In this document: one piece after another, positions 12,294-28,660 of the stretch
Numbering within the stretch: the stretch's first letter is position 1
Layout: each line of letters starts with the position of its first letter
Source of the DNA: Blasia pusilla
Taxonomy: Eukaryota > Marchantiophyta > Marchantiopsida > Blasiales
DNA length: 64,000 bases
Reading direction: 5' to 3'
Assembly: GCA_050084515.1 (NCBI GenBank)
Contig: CM114271.1
Coordinates: 23,436,001-23,500,000, forward strand
Program-made: the position numbers and the translations under genes
Notes under the pieces: generated by a model
What the model was told of the DNA's origin: nothing
Database searches by the model: none
What the model saw: the letters and a program-made list of their open reading frames with translations, nothing else

Positions 12294-12951
12294 TCTATTT
12301 GCACCAACGAAATCCACGAAAAACGGACAGCGCTTCCGGGCACAGTCTTCCGAATGAAAAATTGACAAAGCAAACGCCAACCGACGTCTCCAAGAGCTCC
12401 CAACCGAGGCAACTCGCTTGCCTACCTGCAAACAACAAATTCCCCCTACCCCCTTGCATCTTTCTTATGTAAAAATAAGAGAAGTAAAAAGGGCACACCC
12501 GGCCCAAAACGCCACTCCTCAATCTACATTGGCATATCAAGCCTTGTCCACCCTACGCTATCAAGGAATCCGGACGCTAGCACCTTGGTCCCTATCTCAC
12601 ACACGAACAAGAGAGGTGCTCCAACGGCCCAACATGAGAAAGATGGCTTGGGAAAGCTATCTTTCTCCCATATATAGGTGTGGGAAGAGCCAAAAGACTC
12701 TTCCACTAAAAATAGCAACCCTCCTGGTAACCTGCGCGCACAGGTTAAGAGGGGTGGATGACGTGTTCAACAAGTCACCCGATTGAGAAAGACCCCAACA
12801 GGAAAGTCGTCACAAACAAGGTTCGTGACACAACGGACCTATCCTCAACCTCATCCGCCACCTCGAGACGAAGTTGCACTCAAGACAGTCCGCTGGCTCT
12901 CTATGTCGTCGCCACGATAGATCTCTACCTATCAGCTATTAAGATGTGACA
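12294..12951 (-). repeat. LTR copy 1 of element B
   Basis: First of two direct repeats of about 640 bp. On the minus strand it starts TGTCACATCT at 12951. It contains a TATA-like CTATATATGG near 12678-12669 and ends with GGTGC near 12300. The second copy follows immediately. The starting sequence resembles the LTR of element C at 58400. Confidence 0.75.
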
Positions 12952-14262
12952 GTGCTCCCATTGTAGAACGAAGAGTGAATTAGAAGAAATCTTTCGTAGC
13001 TCTAGCCATGATAATTGTCTTGACTATCGTGCGCAAACACATCATTACATAATCTACATCGTTATTCATTATCGAGTGGGTATCTTCTTATCTATATACA
13101 CATAAAAAAATACTCACACATATATACCAAGAACATACAACAAAAATTGAAGTAAAAGTGGCTCACATACCCAACTCCAATCACAAATCTACATGTATTC
13201 ATAGAGCCTTATTCATCCTCCGTCATGATGGGATCCAAACTCTAACACTTAAGCGCCTATCGATCACCAACCTCGTCCAACTTCCTATGACGACGAAGAT
13301 ATGCTTCAACAAATAACAAACTCCCTACATCGCCAACACAATAGAACTATAGTGATTGACCAACTATGATATTATAGCTCTTTGAAGTCTCACACTATGT
13401 ATTGATCCAATCATGACAAATATGAAATCTCTTACAAATTCATTGCAGTAACTTAATTGCCTTACGAAGTGCCTATTATTATAATATGCATCCTCAAAAC
13501 ACACATCTTTTCATTTTGCGAGGATGTTCCCGTCTCCTACTCATCCCAACAACATTTGCTTTCGAAAAGATGGTCTTTGGGCTTCGAGGAGGGCCATGCT
13601 ACTTATGGCATAATATCATCAATATAGGGATTTCAGTTTTCTTCAAAATAACATCATGGGAAGTGTGAAATTAATATAGGCATACCTGTAAAGTGCAGTG
13701 TACAATATCATTTTCAATCTCAACATATCCATATCTAAGAACTAAAAAAAAATATGAATTATCATTATATTATAGAATATTTTATTTCATAAGATTTCAT
13801 AACCCGGGAAGAAAGAGAAATTATGTTTTCAAAAGCACGTTCTTTGGGTGTCAGCGGCCAGAACACACAAATCAAAAGCATTTCAAATTGATAAGAAATT
13901 CCACTAGTCACCCTTCAACGCTTTTAATCAGAAGCTCACCGCTGACTACTAAACGAGAATTTGTGCGGATGCCCCATTGACTCTTCAAAATGACAAAAGA
14001 ACCTCATTCCAGCAAGTGAACCGGACGCTCATCATGGCTCAACAGCCAGGATCCCGCAGTTGACAAGATCCAAATCGCACCAGGTACAGATGATGGCAAC
14101 TCTAGTTAACTTGATTCATGACAGAAGAACTAGACTTGTTCCCAAAGTCGAAGGTATCCTTTGGAGCAACAATCAACATGAATTTACATGATCCCCGGTT
14201 TAGCCAAACTATACCTCTAACATGATGAGAGTACAACAACCCAGATCGTGATTGAAGAGGAG
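12952..14262. other. Intergenic stretch between element B and CDC48
   Basis: AT-rich sequence with only short chance frames. The right part (about 14000-14262) is probably the 3' UTR of CDC48, which is transcribed leftward. I recognise no gene or repeat in the rest. Confidence 0.4.
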
Positions 14263-19734
<5,472 letters not shown>

Positions 19735-21239
19735 GGGAAATGTTATTTTATTTAACATTAATATTACTCGAAAATAAATAATATAATTTATATTATTACG
19801 TGATAGTGTTTTTAATTTGCAAACACTTTTGTGATTGATACGTGACAAATAGAGTGACAATGAACAGTATAAGAAAAGTATTTAAAAAATTTAACTGTAT
19901 GTAATATCATTAGTCCTTCCACCTAAGATGAAGGATTCCCAAGACTTTTTTTTCTTAATAATATAGATTTTTTATTATTATTATTATAAAATCTATATTA
20001 TTATGAGAGAGTGTCCTTTTATTTGTCAACACTTTATGTTTTACGTATGACAATTGGACAGAAAAAAAATTTGAATTTATGTATAACATCATTAATCTTT
20101 TCCCTTCACGAGCAACACATTAGCTCTTCAAACACTTTTTTATTCCCCGTGCATCGCACAAGCACTTTACTAATTTATTTATTTTTGCAAGCATCTTTCT
20201 ATTTCTAAAAAAGAAAATATTTTTTATTTTACAGGAAAAAATAAGATTTTTTATAAAATATGATTAGTCCATAGGCAAAGATTGCACACTAGTTTATTTA
20301 TTTATTACCTTCCCTATTATATGTCCCACATAAATCTTTGCACTTTGCAATATGGCAGTGGTGTCATCCACTTGGGGTCATTTATATTAGAATGGGAGGA
20401 AAGGAGGTTATTTTCTTGAATACTTTCATTCCAAAAGTTTTTTTTAATAATAATATTATATTTTTAAGTTCATATTGAATTTTATATATACATGGATGTT
20501 TATTTTTTCTAGCATTCATATAAATTTTTAGTGATATTGGAGCTTCAACACCCGTTGATATCTTATGGTTAGAGGATGTTAGGACACCACAAGATATGGT
20601 AGAGAAGTGTAGCAATATTTAGATGGAACTAGGATCTTATTTAATGACGTTATAAAGTGGAAAATATGGAAGGTACATATGCATGCTAGTGCATCGCACG
20701 AGGAACTCTCACTCTTATGGATCTACCCTATCTCGTTGGGAGAGGAAATTTTATGTGATTAATATTATATTAAAATAATACATTTAATGTATTTAAAGTA
20801 TTTAATTTTTACCTCACCTATGATAAAACCCACATCAATCTTTGCCCATTCTAAAATAAAGTCATTTTGATTGTGGTGCCATCCACTTTTTGAGTCATCT
20901 ATATTATTCATGGAGAATAACTTCAAATGTCTCTTTGATTGGCAAGAAAATATGTTGGCAATTGCAGGAGAATACTTTCTTGATATACAACCAGACCAGA
21001 AAATCTTATGGAATTTTTTCCCACAAGAAAAACAAGAAATAGTTTTTTTAGATGTTAAATCATGATGGGTTCCATTCATAATATAAGCTACACATTTCGT
21101 TTTTTTTTAAAACAATACCGGTAAACTAAGAGCATCTAAAGTCAGGATTGAGGTTATAGAGCCCGTGCGATAATTTATTGCTCTAGTGGAAGTCTGGAGA
21201 CCTGAAAAAGGCCTACAAACTCCCTCTTTTTTATGTTTT
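19735..21239. repeat. AT-rich dispersed-repeat remnants
   Basis: Very AT-rich DNA made of decayed repeats. The segment 20000-20170 resembles 26850-27190 (both hold ATCATTAATC, TCTTCCCTTCA-like and CCCGTGCAT passages), and parts of 19745-19925 look like the same family. A second pair is 20310-20400 against 20815-20915 (shared CCATCCACTT and similar). No coding potential is seen, and the transposon type is not identified. Confidence 0.5.
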
Positions 21240-21347
21240 TTAATCAAATTTTCCATGTTGCACTAAGTTACTTACGGAAGTATGCATACACTCTAGGAAC
21301 ACTTCAGGGTAAACACCCATCCAAATAACTCCAACAATAAAAGGTAC
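21240..21347 (-). pseudogene. nad4: Mitochondrial nad4 3'-end fragment in nuclear DNA
   Basis: The minus strand encodes the last residues of NADH dehydrogenase subunit 4: VGVIWMGVYPEVFLEC, then MHTSVSNLVQHGKFD and a stop. This matches the highly conserved end of land-plant mitochondrial nad4. Upstream residues do not continue as nad4, so only about 35 codons are present. It is best read as a nuclear insertion of mitochondrial DNA and is not functional. Confidence 0.8.
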
Positions 21348-21447
21348 AAGATTGTTCAGCAAGCCATGAAAATAGTCATGGAACATATATACGAACCTAG
21401 ATTCCTGGACACCTCCCACGGGTTCTGTCCCGGAAGAGGGTGTCACT

Positions 21448-21529
21448 CGCTAATGGGGTATCTAATCCCATTTGCTGCCCTAGCTTTCGTCTCTCAGTGT
21501 CAGTGTCGGCCCAGCAGAGTGCTTTCGAC
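21448..21529 (-). pseudogene. rrn16: Plastid-type 16S rRNA fragment in nuclear DNA
   Basis: The minus strand reads like the universal 16S segment around GGGATTAGATACCCC, preceded by CTCTGCTGGGCCGACACTG and GAGAGACGAAAGC. The wording matches plastid rather than mitochondrial small-subunit rRNA. Only about 80 bases are present, so it cannot be a working rRNA gene. It lies 100 bases from the nad4 fragment, in the same orientation. Confidence 0.8.
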
Positions 21530-22821
21530 CTTAATTTCTTGATTTATGGATTCGTCATATATGCATATATAATGATTATAATTTCCTCTTACCTGTTTTT
21601 TGTCTCGGATCTTACGTCTCATGATGTAGGAGAAGTTAATTTTAGGAGAAAAATTATTCCACTCTTACATACACTTTTTTTTATTCCTATTCTTATTAAA
21701 TAATATTTTGAGTATTTTTTGGCATTCCCCACTCCGGAATTTCTTGAATTTATTTGGATAAGTAATTATCTATATTAGAATGATATAATCATAGGGTCAA
21801 TAGTTTGGTTGGCATGGAAACTCTAATAGTATCAAAATATTCTCAATTTAAGTCTCATATATTGGATTTGAATATTTAAGTATTATGCATCACACATGCA
21901 TTTGAGTATCAATATTATTACGACAAAAACTACGAGATGAACAAAAATTATAATATCTATCCGTTAATTGGATGATGGATTTTATTTTTGGGTCTGTTTG
22001 ACACGTGTCACTAGATGTCTCTCAAAAATAATTCTGGTCACATTAATTGGGGGTCATACATGAAGATTGGTATGGAGCTCCTAGAAAGATAAAAGTGCTA
22101 TCTTGGGAATTTGGAAGTAGATAGCACAATGATCGAATGAGATTTTCTTTTCAAAATAATGGGGAAGGGATTTTTGTCCGATCACGCATTGTACATGCAT
22201 ACAAACTAACGTTTTGGTATAATAAGACCACATTGTCATTAATTTTCCCAACATCACTATAACTTATTTGTTAACCATGCATCACTTACCATTATATGAC
22301 ATGGAATTGTAAGGTTTATGCTAGCTATATGGAACATTTCCCCTCGAATGCAAACAAGAAGAAAATTAGAAAGAGAGTAGAAAAATCTAGATTCTAGAGA
22401 GAATCTAACAATACAAAAATAGATACTTGAGATGATAGTGATGGAAAAAAGAAATGATAAATTATTGCAAGAAGAAAATGGATGGATATGTTTTGCAATC
22501 ACAACTGAAAATTTCCAAAGATGAAAAAAAAAATAGGGAATGAAAAAAAGGAACCTATGCGTTTTCTCAATAGATTGTTCTACATCTTCTAATATCAATG
22601 TTGTTAAAAGTTTAGGTTTTCTTTTTTTAACAACTTTTGGTACCAAATTTAAATTATTGTAATCACATGCTCCCATGTTGAAATGATTAAAAAATAATTA
22701 GGGAGAAGTGATTGAAGATCATAAAATATTGGTCTTGAAGTTGCTCCCTAGTAATCATATTAATATCACTAAAAATTTATATACTTATCAAATGTGTCCA
22801 TGTCGATGGACGGAATTGGAT
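21530..22821. other. AT-rich intergenic stretch
   Basis: No recognised gene. A minus-strand open frame of 139 codons at 22257-22676 has low-complexity, hydrophobic composition and no family resemblance. I see no structured RNA until the hairpin at 22822. Confidence 0.4.
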
Positions 22822-22863
22822 GTGGGGCCATTGGATGGACTTCCGTCCATCCAATGGCCCCAC
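22822..22863. repeat. Perfect 19-bp inverted repeat with 4-base loop
   Basis: Left arm 22822-22840 and right arm 22845-22863 are exact reverse complements separated by TTCC. The arm begins GTGGGGCCATTGG. Pairing stops at a T/T mismatch outside the arms. It stands in AT-rich sequence 280 bases from the tRNA genes. The function is unknown. Confidence 0.85.
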
Positions 22864-23143
22864 TTGCCTCAATATTATACACTTCTCATTTCTTCCTCTT
22901 TCCACCTCTACTTCCTCCTCCTTTTTTGGATTGCACTAGCATAAGATAATAGTAGTATGATTTTTGAAAAATATTTTGCTGTATGCAAATATACGGCAGC
23001 TTGAAAAGTAGCATATTATTTGCAAATATATGGCAGCAAAGAAGACTCTTTAAAATTCGAAGGGGAGCATTTGGTAAAACGATTTAAGTCGGTCCAAAGG
23101 AACGACACGAGTAGTCGTACCAACTGCTTCAAGAGTCAGCACA

Positions 23144-23225
23144 TGTCAGAAGTGGGATTTGAACCCACGCCTCTCACGAGACCCGAACTTGAGTCGGGCG
23201 CCTTAGACCACTCGGCCATCCTGAC
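23144..23225 (-). tRNA. trnL-CAA: tRNA-Leu (anticodon CAA), copy 1
   Basis: On the minus strand it runs from GTCAGGATGG to TTCTGAC plus discriminator A: 82 nt, class II with a long variable arm. The 7-bp acceptor stem pairs GTCAGGA with TTCTGAC, including one G-U. The anticodon loop CTCAAGT places CAA at 34-36. The A box region GGCCGAGTGGTC and B box GGTTCAAATCC are intact, so polymerase III could transcribe it. It has no intron and is a nuclear-type tRNA. It is identical to copy 2. Confidence 0.95.
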
Positions 23226-23377
23226 TTCGTGACACCTATCCCGTTCTTTTTCTATTGAGTAAATTTGAAACTCAAGTCCGGGGCTCCGCGCACCACTCGG
23301 TCTCATCCTGACCGATGCGAAATAGGCTACACTCTTCTCCTTGCCCAAACCCAAAAGGGGGATACGCAGTTCTGACT

Positions 23378-23459
23378 TGTCAGAAGTGGGATTTGAACCC
23401 ACGCCTCTCACGAGACCCGAACTTGAGTCGGGCGCCTTAGACCACTCGGCCATCCTGAC
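23378..23459 (-). tRNA. trnL-CAA: tRNA-Leu (anticodon CAA), copy 2
   Basis: Same 82-nt sequence as copy 1, 152 bases away on the same strand. The A and B boxes and acceptor stem are intact. On the minus strand a TTTT run lies about 20 bases downstream (about 23356) and could end polymerase III transcription; copy 1 has no such close T-run. The sequences between the copies differ from the outer flanks, so only the tRNA unit is clearly duplicated. Confidence 0.95.
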
Positions 23460-23953
23460 TTGACGAACCCCATTTGGAAGAAGAGATAATTACATAAGCT
23501 ACTAGTGCGTTGATAATTCGGGTGGATCTATCACCCGTATCTATTTTGGGCTAATTTTTTTAGTCGGGCCGTACTAGTCGGAGCAGACCGATTTTCATAT
23601 GTTCTCACGGTGTCCAACCCATCCACAATGTCAAGATGAGAAGGGAACCAGAACCCCCATGCATACAGTACATGGTGAAGAGGTGAAGGTGTAAGGGGTT
23701 CAGGACGTGAGAGGTTCAAAGGGTCGGTAAGGACGCTGAAATAAGTTGAGTGAGCTTTATTCCCAGTCATGGATATATTACATTGGTTTTCAGATGAGCT
23801 CCGACCTAGACGAAGACATCGGCACTTCGTAAAGTCATCTCCATGAAAATCATGGAGCCCTGTTCGTTCCCGTCGTCTCTGAGCCTGTGCTGAGCTGAAC
23901 AATCCTGTCTTCTTGGGTCTATGAGCACTGGAGGAGAGAGTCATGGCCTGAAA

Positions 23954-26025
23954 CTACCGCGCAGTGTAGAGGGGCACTGCTGTTGGAGTAGGTTGAGTTT
24001 TTCTCGTGTACTTCAACAACATAGCCTCGACAGACTGGCCCGGTACTTTCAAATCCCTACAAACATTGGATAGAAGAAGTTAGGGAACGCACATCAGAAA
24101 CCTAAAACAAAACCCTATCCAGAATTCGACTTCGTTTATGAGTATTGCGTGCTCATTTCTACTTTGACTTCAATTCAGCTTGTGCTCATTCACTCACGGT
24201 CAAAACAGAAAACTCAAATTGACCACGAGCAATGGACAAAGGAGTAGTATCTAGAGAAGGAGCGCTGTTGGATGACAAGCAGGGCTTTTTGTTTTGAAGA
24301 TAGACTGGACACTGACTAACTCACCTCAAATAGGGCATCAAGTCCTCCAACTCCCACTTGGGTCTTCTCTTGAAGAGAAGTGAGAAGCGTGCATCCGGCG
24401 TCATTGGTAATAAAGAGCAACTGTAAAGATGGAGCCAGGAGTCGATCCCGATTTTGTCCACGAGAGCTTCTCCCTTGAGCATATCCAGATGTGGATGCAT
24501 CCCCGTAGGTACCAAGTTCGACCATTCTTCCAGAAACTCTTCCAACTTCCATTTAGCTCGGGCTGCCAATAACCGCTTACCGAAGTGCAGGCATACTTTA
24601 TTCTCATCTAGCGTCCATGTTTGAGAAACGTCTCCTTCTGCGAAGACGAGATTCCCAACAAAGAATTCTCAAGGTGACAGCATGCACCAACACAGCAAGA
24701 CAAAATGTTGAGGCTGGTCACACTGCATCAACCAAAGCTACGCTAACTCCTGATTACCATCCCCAAATCTATTGAGGACTGAAATATGTGAGGGTCTAAT
24801 CCTCAGCCGGGGACGAAATACAATGAAATTGAGGGCTGCATCAGAAAAAAAAAAAAAAGGCGCCTGATAATCAGTTACTAACCTGAGATATTTTGGGCTG
24901 TTGTCTCCTGGCTGTGCTGAGAGTTTGTTCTAAAACCATAAGTTTCAAGGCAATGGATAATTAATCGGGGAGAGAAATTGTCGGCTGCGAGGACCCTCAC
25001 TACTTCTGAGCCTACCAAGGCGTCCAGAGGCCAGTCGTACTGTATAGCAGTCAGAAGAAGGATTTCCAGCAAGCTGTGCATGAATGCACTGTCAAGAACT
25101 CGCCAATAACCCCCGATCTCCACAGCTTCGAGGCTTTTCAGACCAGCTCTTAGTTGAAGCTCACTGGCCTGCACGGTACGTAGAAGATTGTCCCACGTAT
25201 ACAATCCTTCCTCGCCACACATATCTTCTGCTTCACCATCCAAATCTTCCTGCAAGGGCCGCCGACTCAGAAGATCCTTCAATACCTCCAACTTTGGCGA
25301 AGTCTCCACGAGTTCGATATGCCCAGAAGCCGTGGCCACAACACCGATCTCAGACCTCTTCCCTGTGGTTTCGGATTCGTCTTTAGAATCATGATCGGCC
25401 ACATTATGTGAAAAATACGGTGACTCGGATGGGGGAATCAGTAGAACCGTGTTCGAAGTGGAAACAAACTTCATGGCGTAAGTGGCAGTTGATGTGCAAA
25501 TGACAGCCTCCTCGTTAGGACCCCCTTTGACGCTCAGCCTGGAAATACAACACACGGTGTTTGAGAGAAGTTCTCAATTTATGGGACTCGCACGAAACCT
25601 TGCACGACAGGACACCTACTTTACGAAGATCGCAATGCTCACTAAGTACAAAGGAACGATGCATCGTAAAAAATTGCGTATGATTTGCAAGTTGAGTGCG
25701 AAGACATGAGTGGGATTCAAGCAAGCCGAGATCCTAGTAGACGACCTTCTGCCTACGATTTCATCAGACGTTAACTCCTGGTGCTGAAGTGCCAATGCAG
25801 CCAAGAAGCAAAGAGACTGTCTCTGTGATATCAATCGCAAAAGAGTGCAGAGTCAGACAGTCGCAAAATTTGCCACAGTGCTGGGAATCCATACCCGTTT
25901 TCCAGCATCTCTTTCAGCATTCCTTCGTCCACTTCTAGCAGCTTGTAAGGCTCCTCGGCTGTGAAGTTCTTGGCATACCTAATGTTTACCTCAGAATCAA
26001 TGAGCAAATTCAAAGCAGACAACAT
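23954..26025 (-). CDS. DCC1: Sister chromatid cohesion protein DCC1 (Ctf18-RFC subunit)
   Basis: Four exons on the minus strand: 26025-25895, 25538-24883, 24637-24325 and 24056-23954. All introns are GT-AG with matching phases, giving about 400 residues, close to the usual 390-400. The chosen Met at 26025 is the first in frame after a stop. Recognisable blocks are GGPNEEAVICTSTATYAMKF near the start of exon 2, LIPPSESPYF, a winged-helix-rich C-terminal half, and the conserved end VPGQSVEAMLLKYTRKTQP before the stop. DCC1 joins CTF8 and CTF18 in the alternative clamp loader that acts on PCNA at forks and supports sister-chromatid cohesion. It sits alone, with no frame errors. Assignment is by family resemblance. 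Confidence 0.9.
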
Positions 26026-26810
26026 CCTTCCTGACAAAGCCCGGTGTCCGGCAGTAGTCAGCCCTCCGAATGCACCAGCTCACTTTCTGCTGAACAAATC
26101 GATCCTCTCCAAGAAAAAAAGATAGAAATGAGGCCCCTGCTCCAATTGAACTGGCTGTCTTTCACATCCTGCATCAAAGTGTTGTGTATCCGAGTTGGCT
26201 ATTCTGATCACTCCGATTTATGTCAACTCAAAGTGAATTGATTTTTTTTAAGTGGAGCGTCCGCTCTTTCCCGCCACTTTTTTGCCTTTTATCTCCGTTT
26301 GCATCACGGGACGAATCATGGGCCCAAACCGACCTCGGGCTCCACAGTTGTCAACTTCTCTCCAACCGCTTTCAATCAATTCCCTGCATGAGAAGCAAAA
26401 GGTGAAGGAATACTTGTGCTTCGACAGTACCCTGAGATCCAACTCCAAGAAACTTTCCCCAAGATATTCTCCAAAGTACGAGATTCAGCCGATCCTCTCC
26501 TTTCCGATGCACTGATGTATCGCACTTGGCCTCTACAACTTCAACACGACGATTCAGCAACGCACGCGGTAAAATTGCCCTCTCTTTTCTCCCCAATTCG
26601 CATGCGGAGCTTTCGCTACGCACCAACTGTTCTCTTAAACTTACTCGAGATTCCAGTGCTTCGTCTCGTGCAGCTTTATCGGGATAAACACACACAATCC
26701 AGGAATTCGAAGTTTAAGTGCCACATAGCACTAGTAATTTTCATTTTATTAGAGAAAATGGAATCTCTCGTGGTTTAAAAAAAACCCCTTTTAAGAAATC
26801 CATAATAGGG
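26026..26810. other. 5' flank of DCC1
   Basis: Upstream region of the leftward DCC1 gene, probably holding its 5' UTR and promoter. Overlapping open frames on both strands (26252-26778 and 26372-26695) show no family resemblance and are probably chance. No clear TATA box is assigned. Confidence 0.4.
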
Positions 26811-27200
26811 GATAATTTATATTATTTTATAATATTATATTATTATGGGAGAGTATTTTTTTATTTGGGAACAATTTTATGTTTGACATGTTGACAACTC
26901 GGGCAACAAGAAAAAAGTTTGAATTTGTAATGCTGGTAACGAGGATCAAGCTGCCCAGATCTTGAAGAATCCTTATGTGTGTCGGTCATGCGATCCAAGC
27001 AAACCGACCAAAGTTGGCCGAACGTGACTCTGGCCACTACAAAGGGCTTAGATATCTATGCACATTCGTTTTAGTATAATACTAGGGTACAGCACGGGAA
27101 TTTGTGTGCAACATCATTAATCTCTTCCCTTCAATGGTTATACACTAATAAAAATTCTTCTAACACTTTTTTTTATTTCCCGTGCATAAAAGGGGCCCTT
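26811..27200. repeat. Dispersed AT-rich repeat, second copy
   Basis: The segment at 26850-26930 and 27095-27190 repeats wording of 20000-20170, split by about 160 bases of unrelated sequence (26940-27090). A CCCGTGCAT box sits at its right end in both copies. The family is not identified. It could be a non-autonomous Helitron or MITE. Confidence 0.5.
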
Positions 27201-27349
27201 ACTAGTAATATTTATAATACTAGTGCATTGTTCATACTCCCAAAGGGCTATGGAAAATCAAAAAGAGATTTTCTTCTACTATGCCATGAATTTACTTTGC
27301 CCCAATTGGAGGATGGTTAACATGCAAGTGTTTGCAAATCAAGAAATGG

Positions 27350-28660
27350 GGCTCCCACTAGTATAAGAATAAAATGAACTCTCATCGCCGATCTACACCG
27401 AAACACACTCACGTTAGTTTGGTCTTGGTCAATCAGCCTTCCAACCCACCGAGCTATCAACTCGGCACCTCATAAAGCTCAACCTTCCCTCAGTCCTAGC
27501 TTCCCAACACGGGCAAGTCTTTTGAGACTTGGGACAAACTTTTTGGTTAGTTCAAGCATCTCAAACGGAATTTGCACGCCTAGCGATCCTAACTATCCAA
27601 TGGACCTCACATGAGCCCCAAACCAAGATCCAAGAGTATGAGTTGCGGTTTGGAATCCAATAGGGACCTCTAAAATCCACCGTATTGGACTTGGTTCGGG
27701 TTTCGAATTCCAACGCCTAACTCTCAATCCATTCCGTGCCCTTGAGTCGCCTTGTAGCGCCCCAAAGTGGAGTTCAAGCCCCAAGCACCCTTGGAGACCT
27801 TCCCCATTACTAGTACTTATGGGGATCTCCGCCCTCCTCCTACCTTTGGGGAAGAGACATTCGGACCCCTCTTTTTGGCCCTCAACCCGACTCCCTATTC
27901 AATTGTTTTCGGCTAAAATCTCATCCTCTGCTTATTCATTTTTTGAGATCTTTGGTGTGTTGGAATCCCCTTTGCATAAGCTTTCTAACACTACTTACTT
28001 TTCTCAAATGCATCTCTAGAAACAAATTTATGGTCCAAAATATAGTCAAAAACTCCAAACGCTAGTCACGTTTCAAATCCAGTTCTCCCCTTTTGGCCAC
28101 ATCTCATCCTAGACTCGACTCCTCTCAAGTCTGGATTTAAGTTTTGTTCTGGTTTCCTTAGTTGCAACCAAGAACGCATGAAACACTCAAAATGCTAGCC
28201 TCGCTCGTGTCTCACACTTGTGTTTCCTAACTAGCGTGAGCCCAGTAGAGTTTGGATGTTCCGCTTGCCCCTCTTTTGGTTATGAGGGTCGCGACATTAG
28301 GGGTGGTTTCTCAATCTCTACTCAAGTGTTTGTTTGGATCTTTAGTGCATTAGAATCATCTTCTCATAAGCTTTCCCATGTCATCTTTTTCATCCCAAAC
28401 GCATTTTGGATCTAGCCATTATGACCTCAAACATGGAGAACCCCCAAACAACTAGTCAATTTCCAATTAAGTTAGGTTGCAATCCCCTTGGCGCCCAAGT
28501 CTTATGGGACTGGAGCTCCTCTCAAGTCCTACTTGACATTTGGTCTTGTTCTAGACCATCATCACTTGAGATGCTCAACAAGGCTCCCATCTCACTTGTA
28601 CAATTCATTTCTCATTCGAGAGACTCTGACGCACTTCCATCCTAGTGTGAGCCCACTAAA
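27350..28660. repeat. Degenerate tandem duplication of about 380 bp
   Basis: Two or more related blocks follow each other. Phrases near 27930-28015 (GAGATCTTTGGTG, CATAAGCTTTC, CAAATGCATCT) recur with changes near 28335-28415 (TGGATCTTTAGTG, CATAAGCTTTCC, CAAACGCATTTTGGATCT). There is no long frame and no transposon protein. It is likely a decayed repeat of unknown type. Confidence 0.5.

Larger units (their letters stand above)
5663..12951 (-). mobile_element. Ty3/gypsy LTR retrotransposon B, inverted relative to A
   Basis: Same family as A, on the opposite strand. Reading right to left it has two tandem LTRs (12951-11678), a leader, gag (10448 to about 9100), protease, reverse transcriptase and RNase H, then breaks off at about 5745 facing element A tail to tail. 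Integrase and 3' LTR are missing. Its pol region is a single frame from about 9028 to 5663 with only a few stops, so it is better preserved than A or C. The methyltransferase is deleted. Confidence 0.9.

Noticed and set aside
21448-21529. Functional rRNA gene
   Set aside because: Only about 80 bases of 16S are present.
22257-22676. 139-codon minus-strand gene
   Set aside because: Hydrophobic, low-complexity translation of AT-rich DNA with no domain and no conserved context.
23531-23944. 137-codon minus-strand frame just after DCC1
   Set aside because: It has no family resemblance and lies where the DCC1 3' UTR should be.
25084-25394. Plus-strand frames across DCC1 exon 2
   Set aside because: Antisense shadows of the DCC1 coding exon.
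26372-26695. 107-codon frame upstream of DCC1
   Set aside because: Overlapping frames on the other strand are equally long, with no domain and no splice link to DCC1 found.
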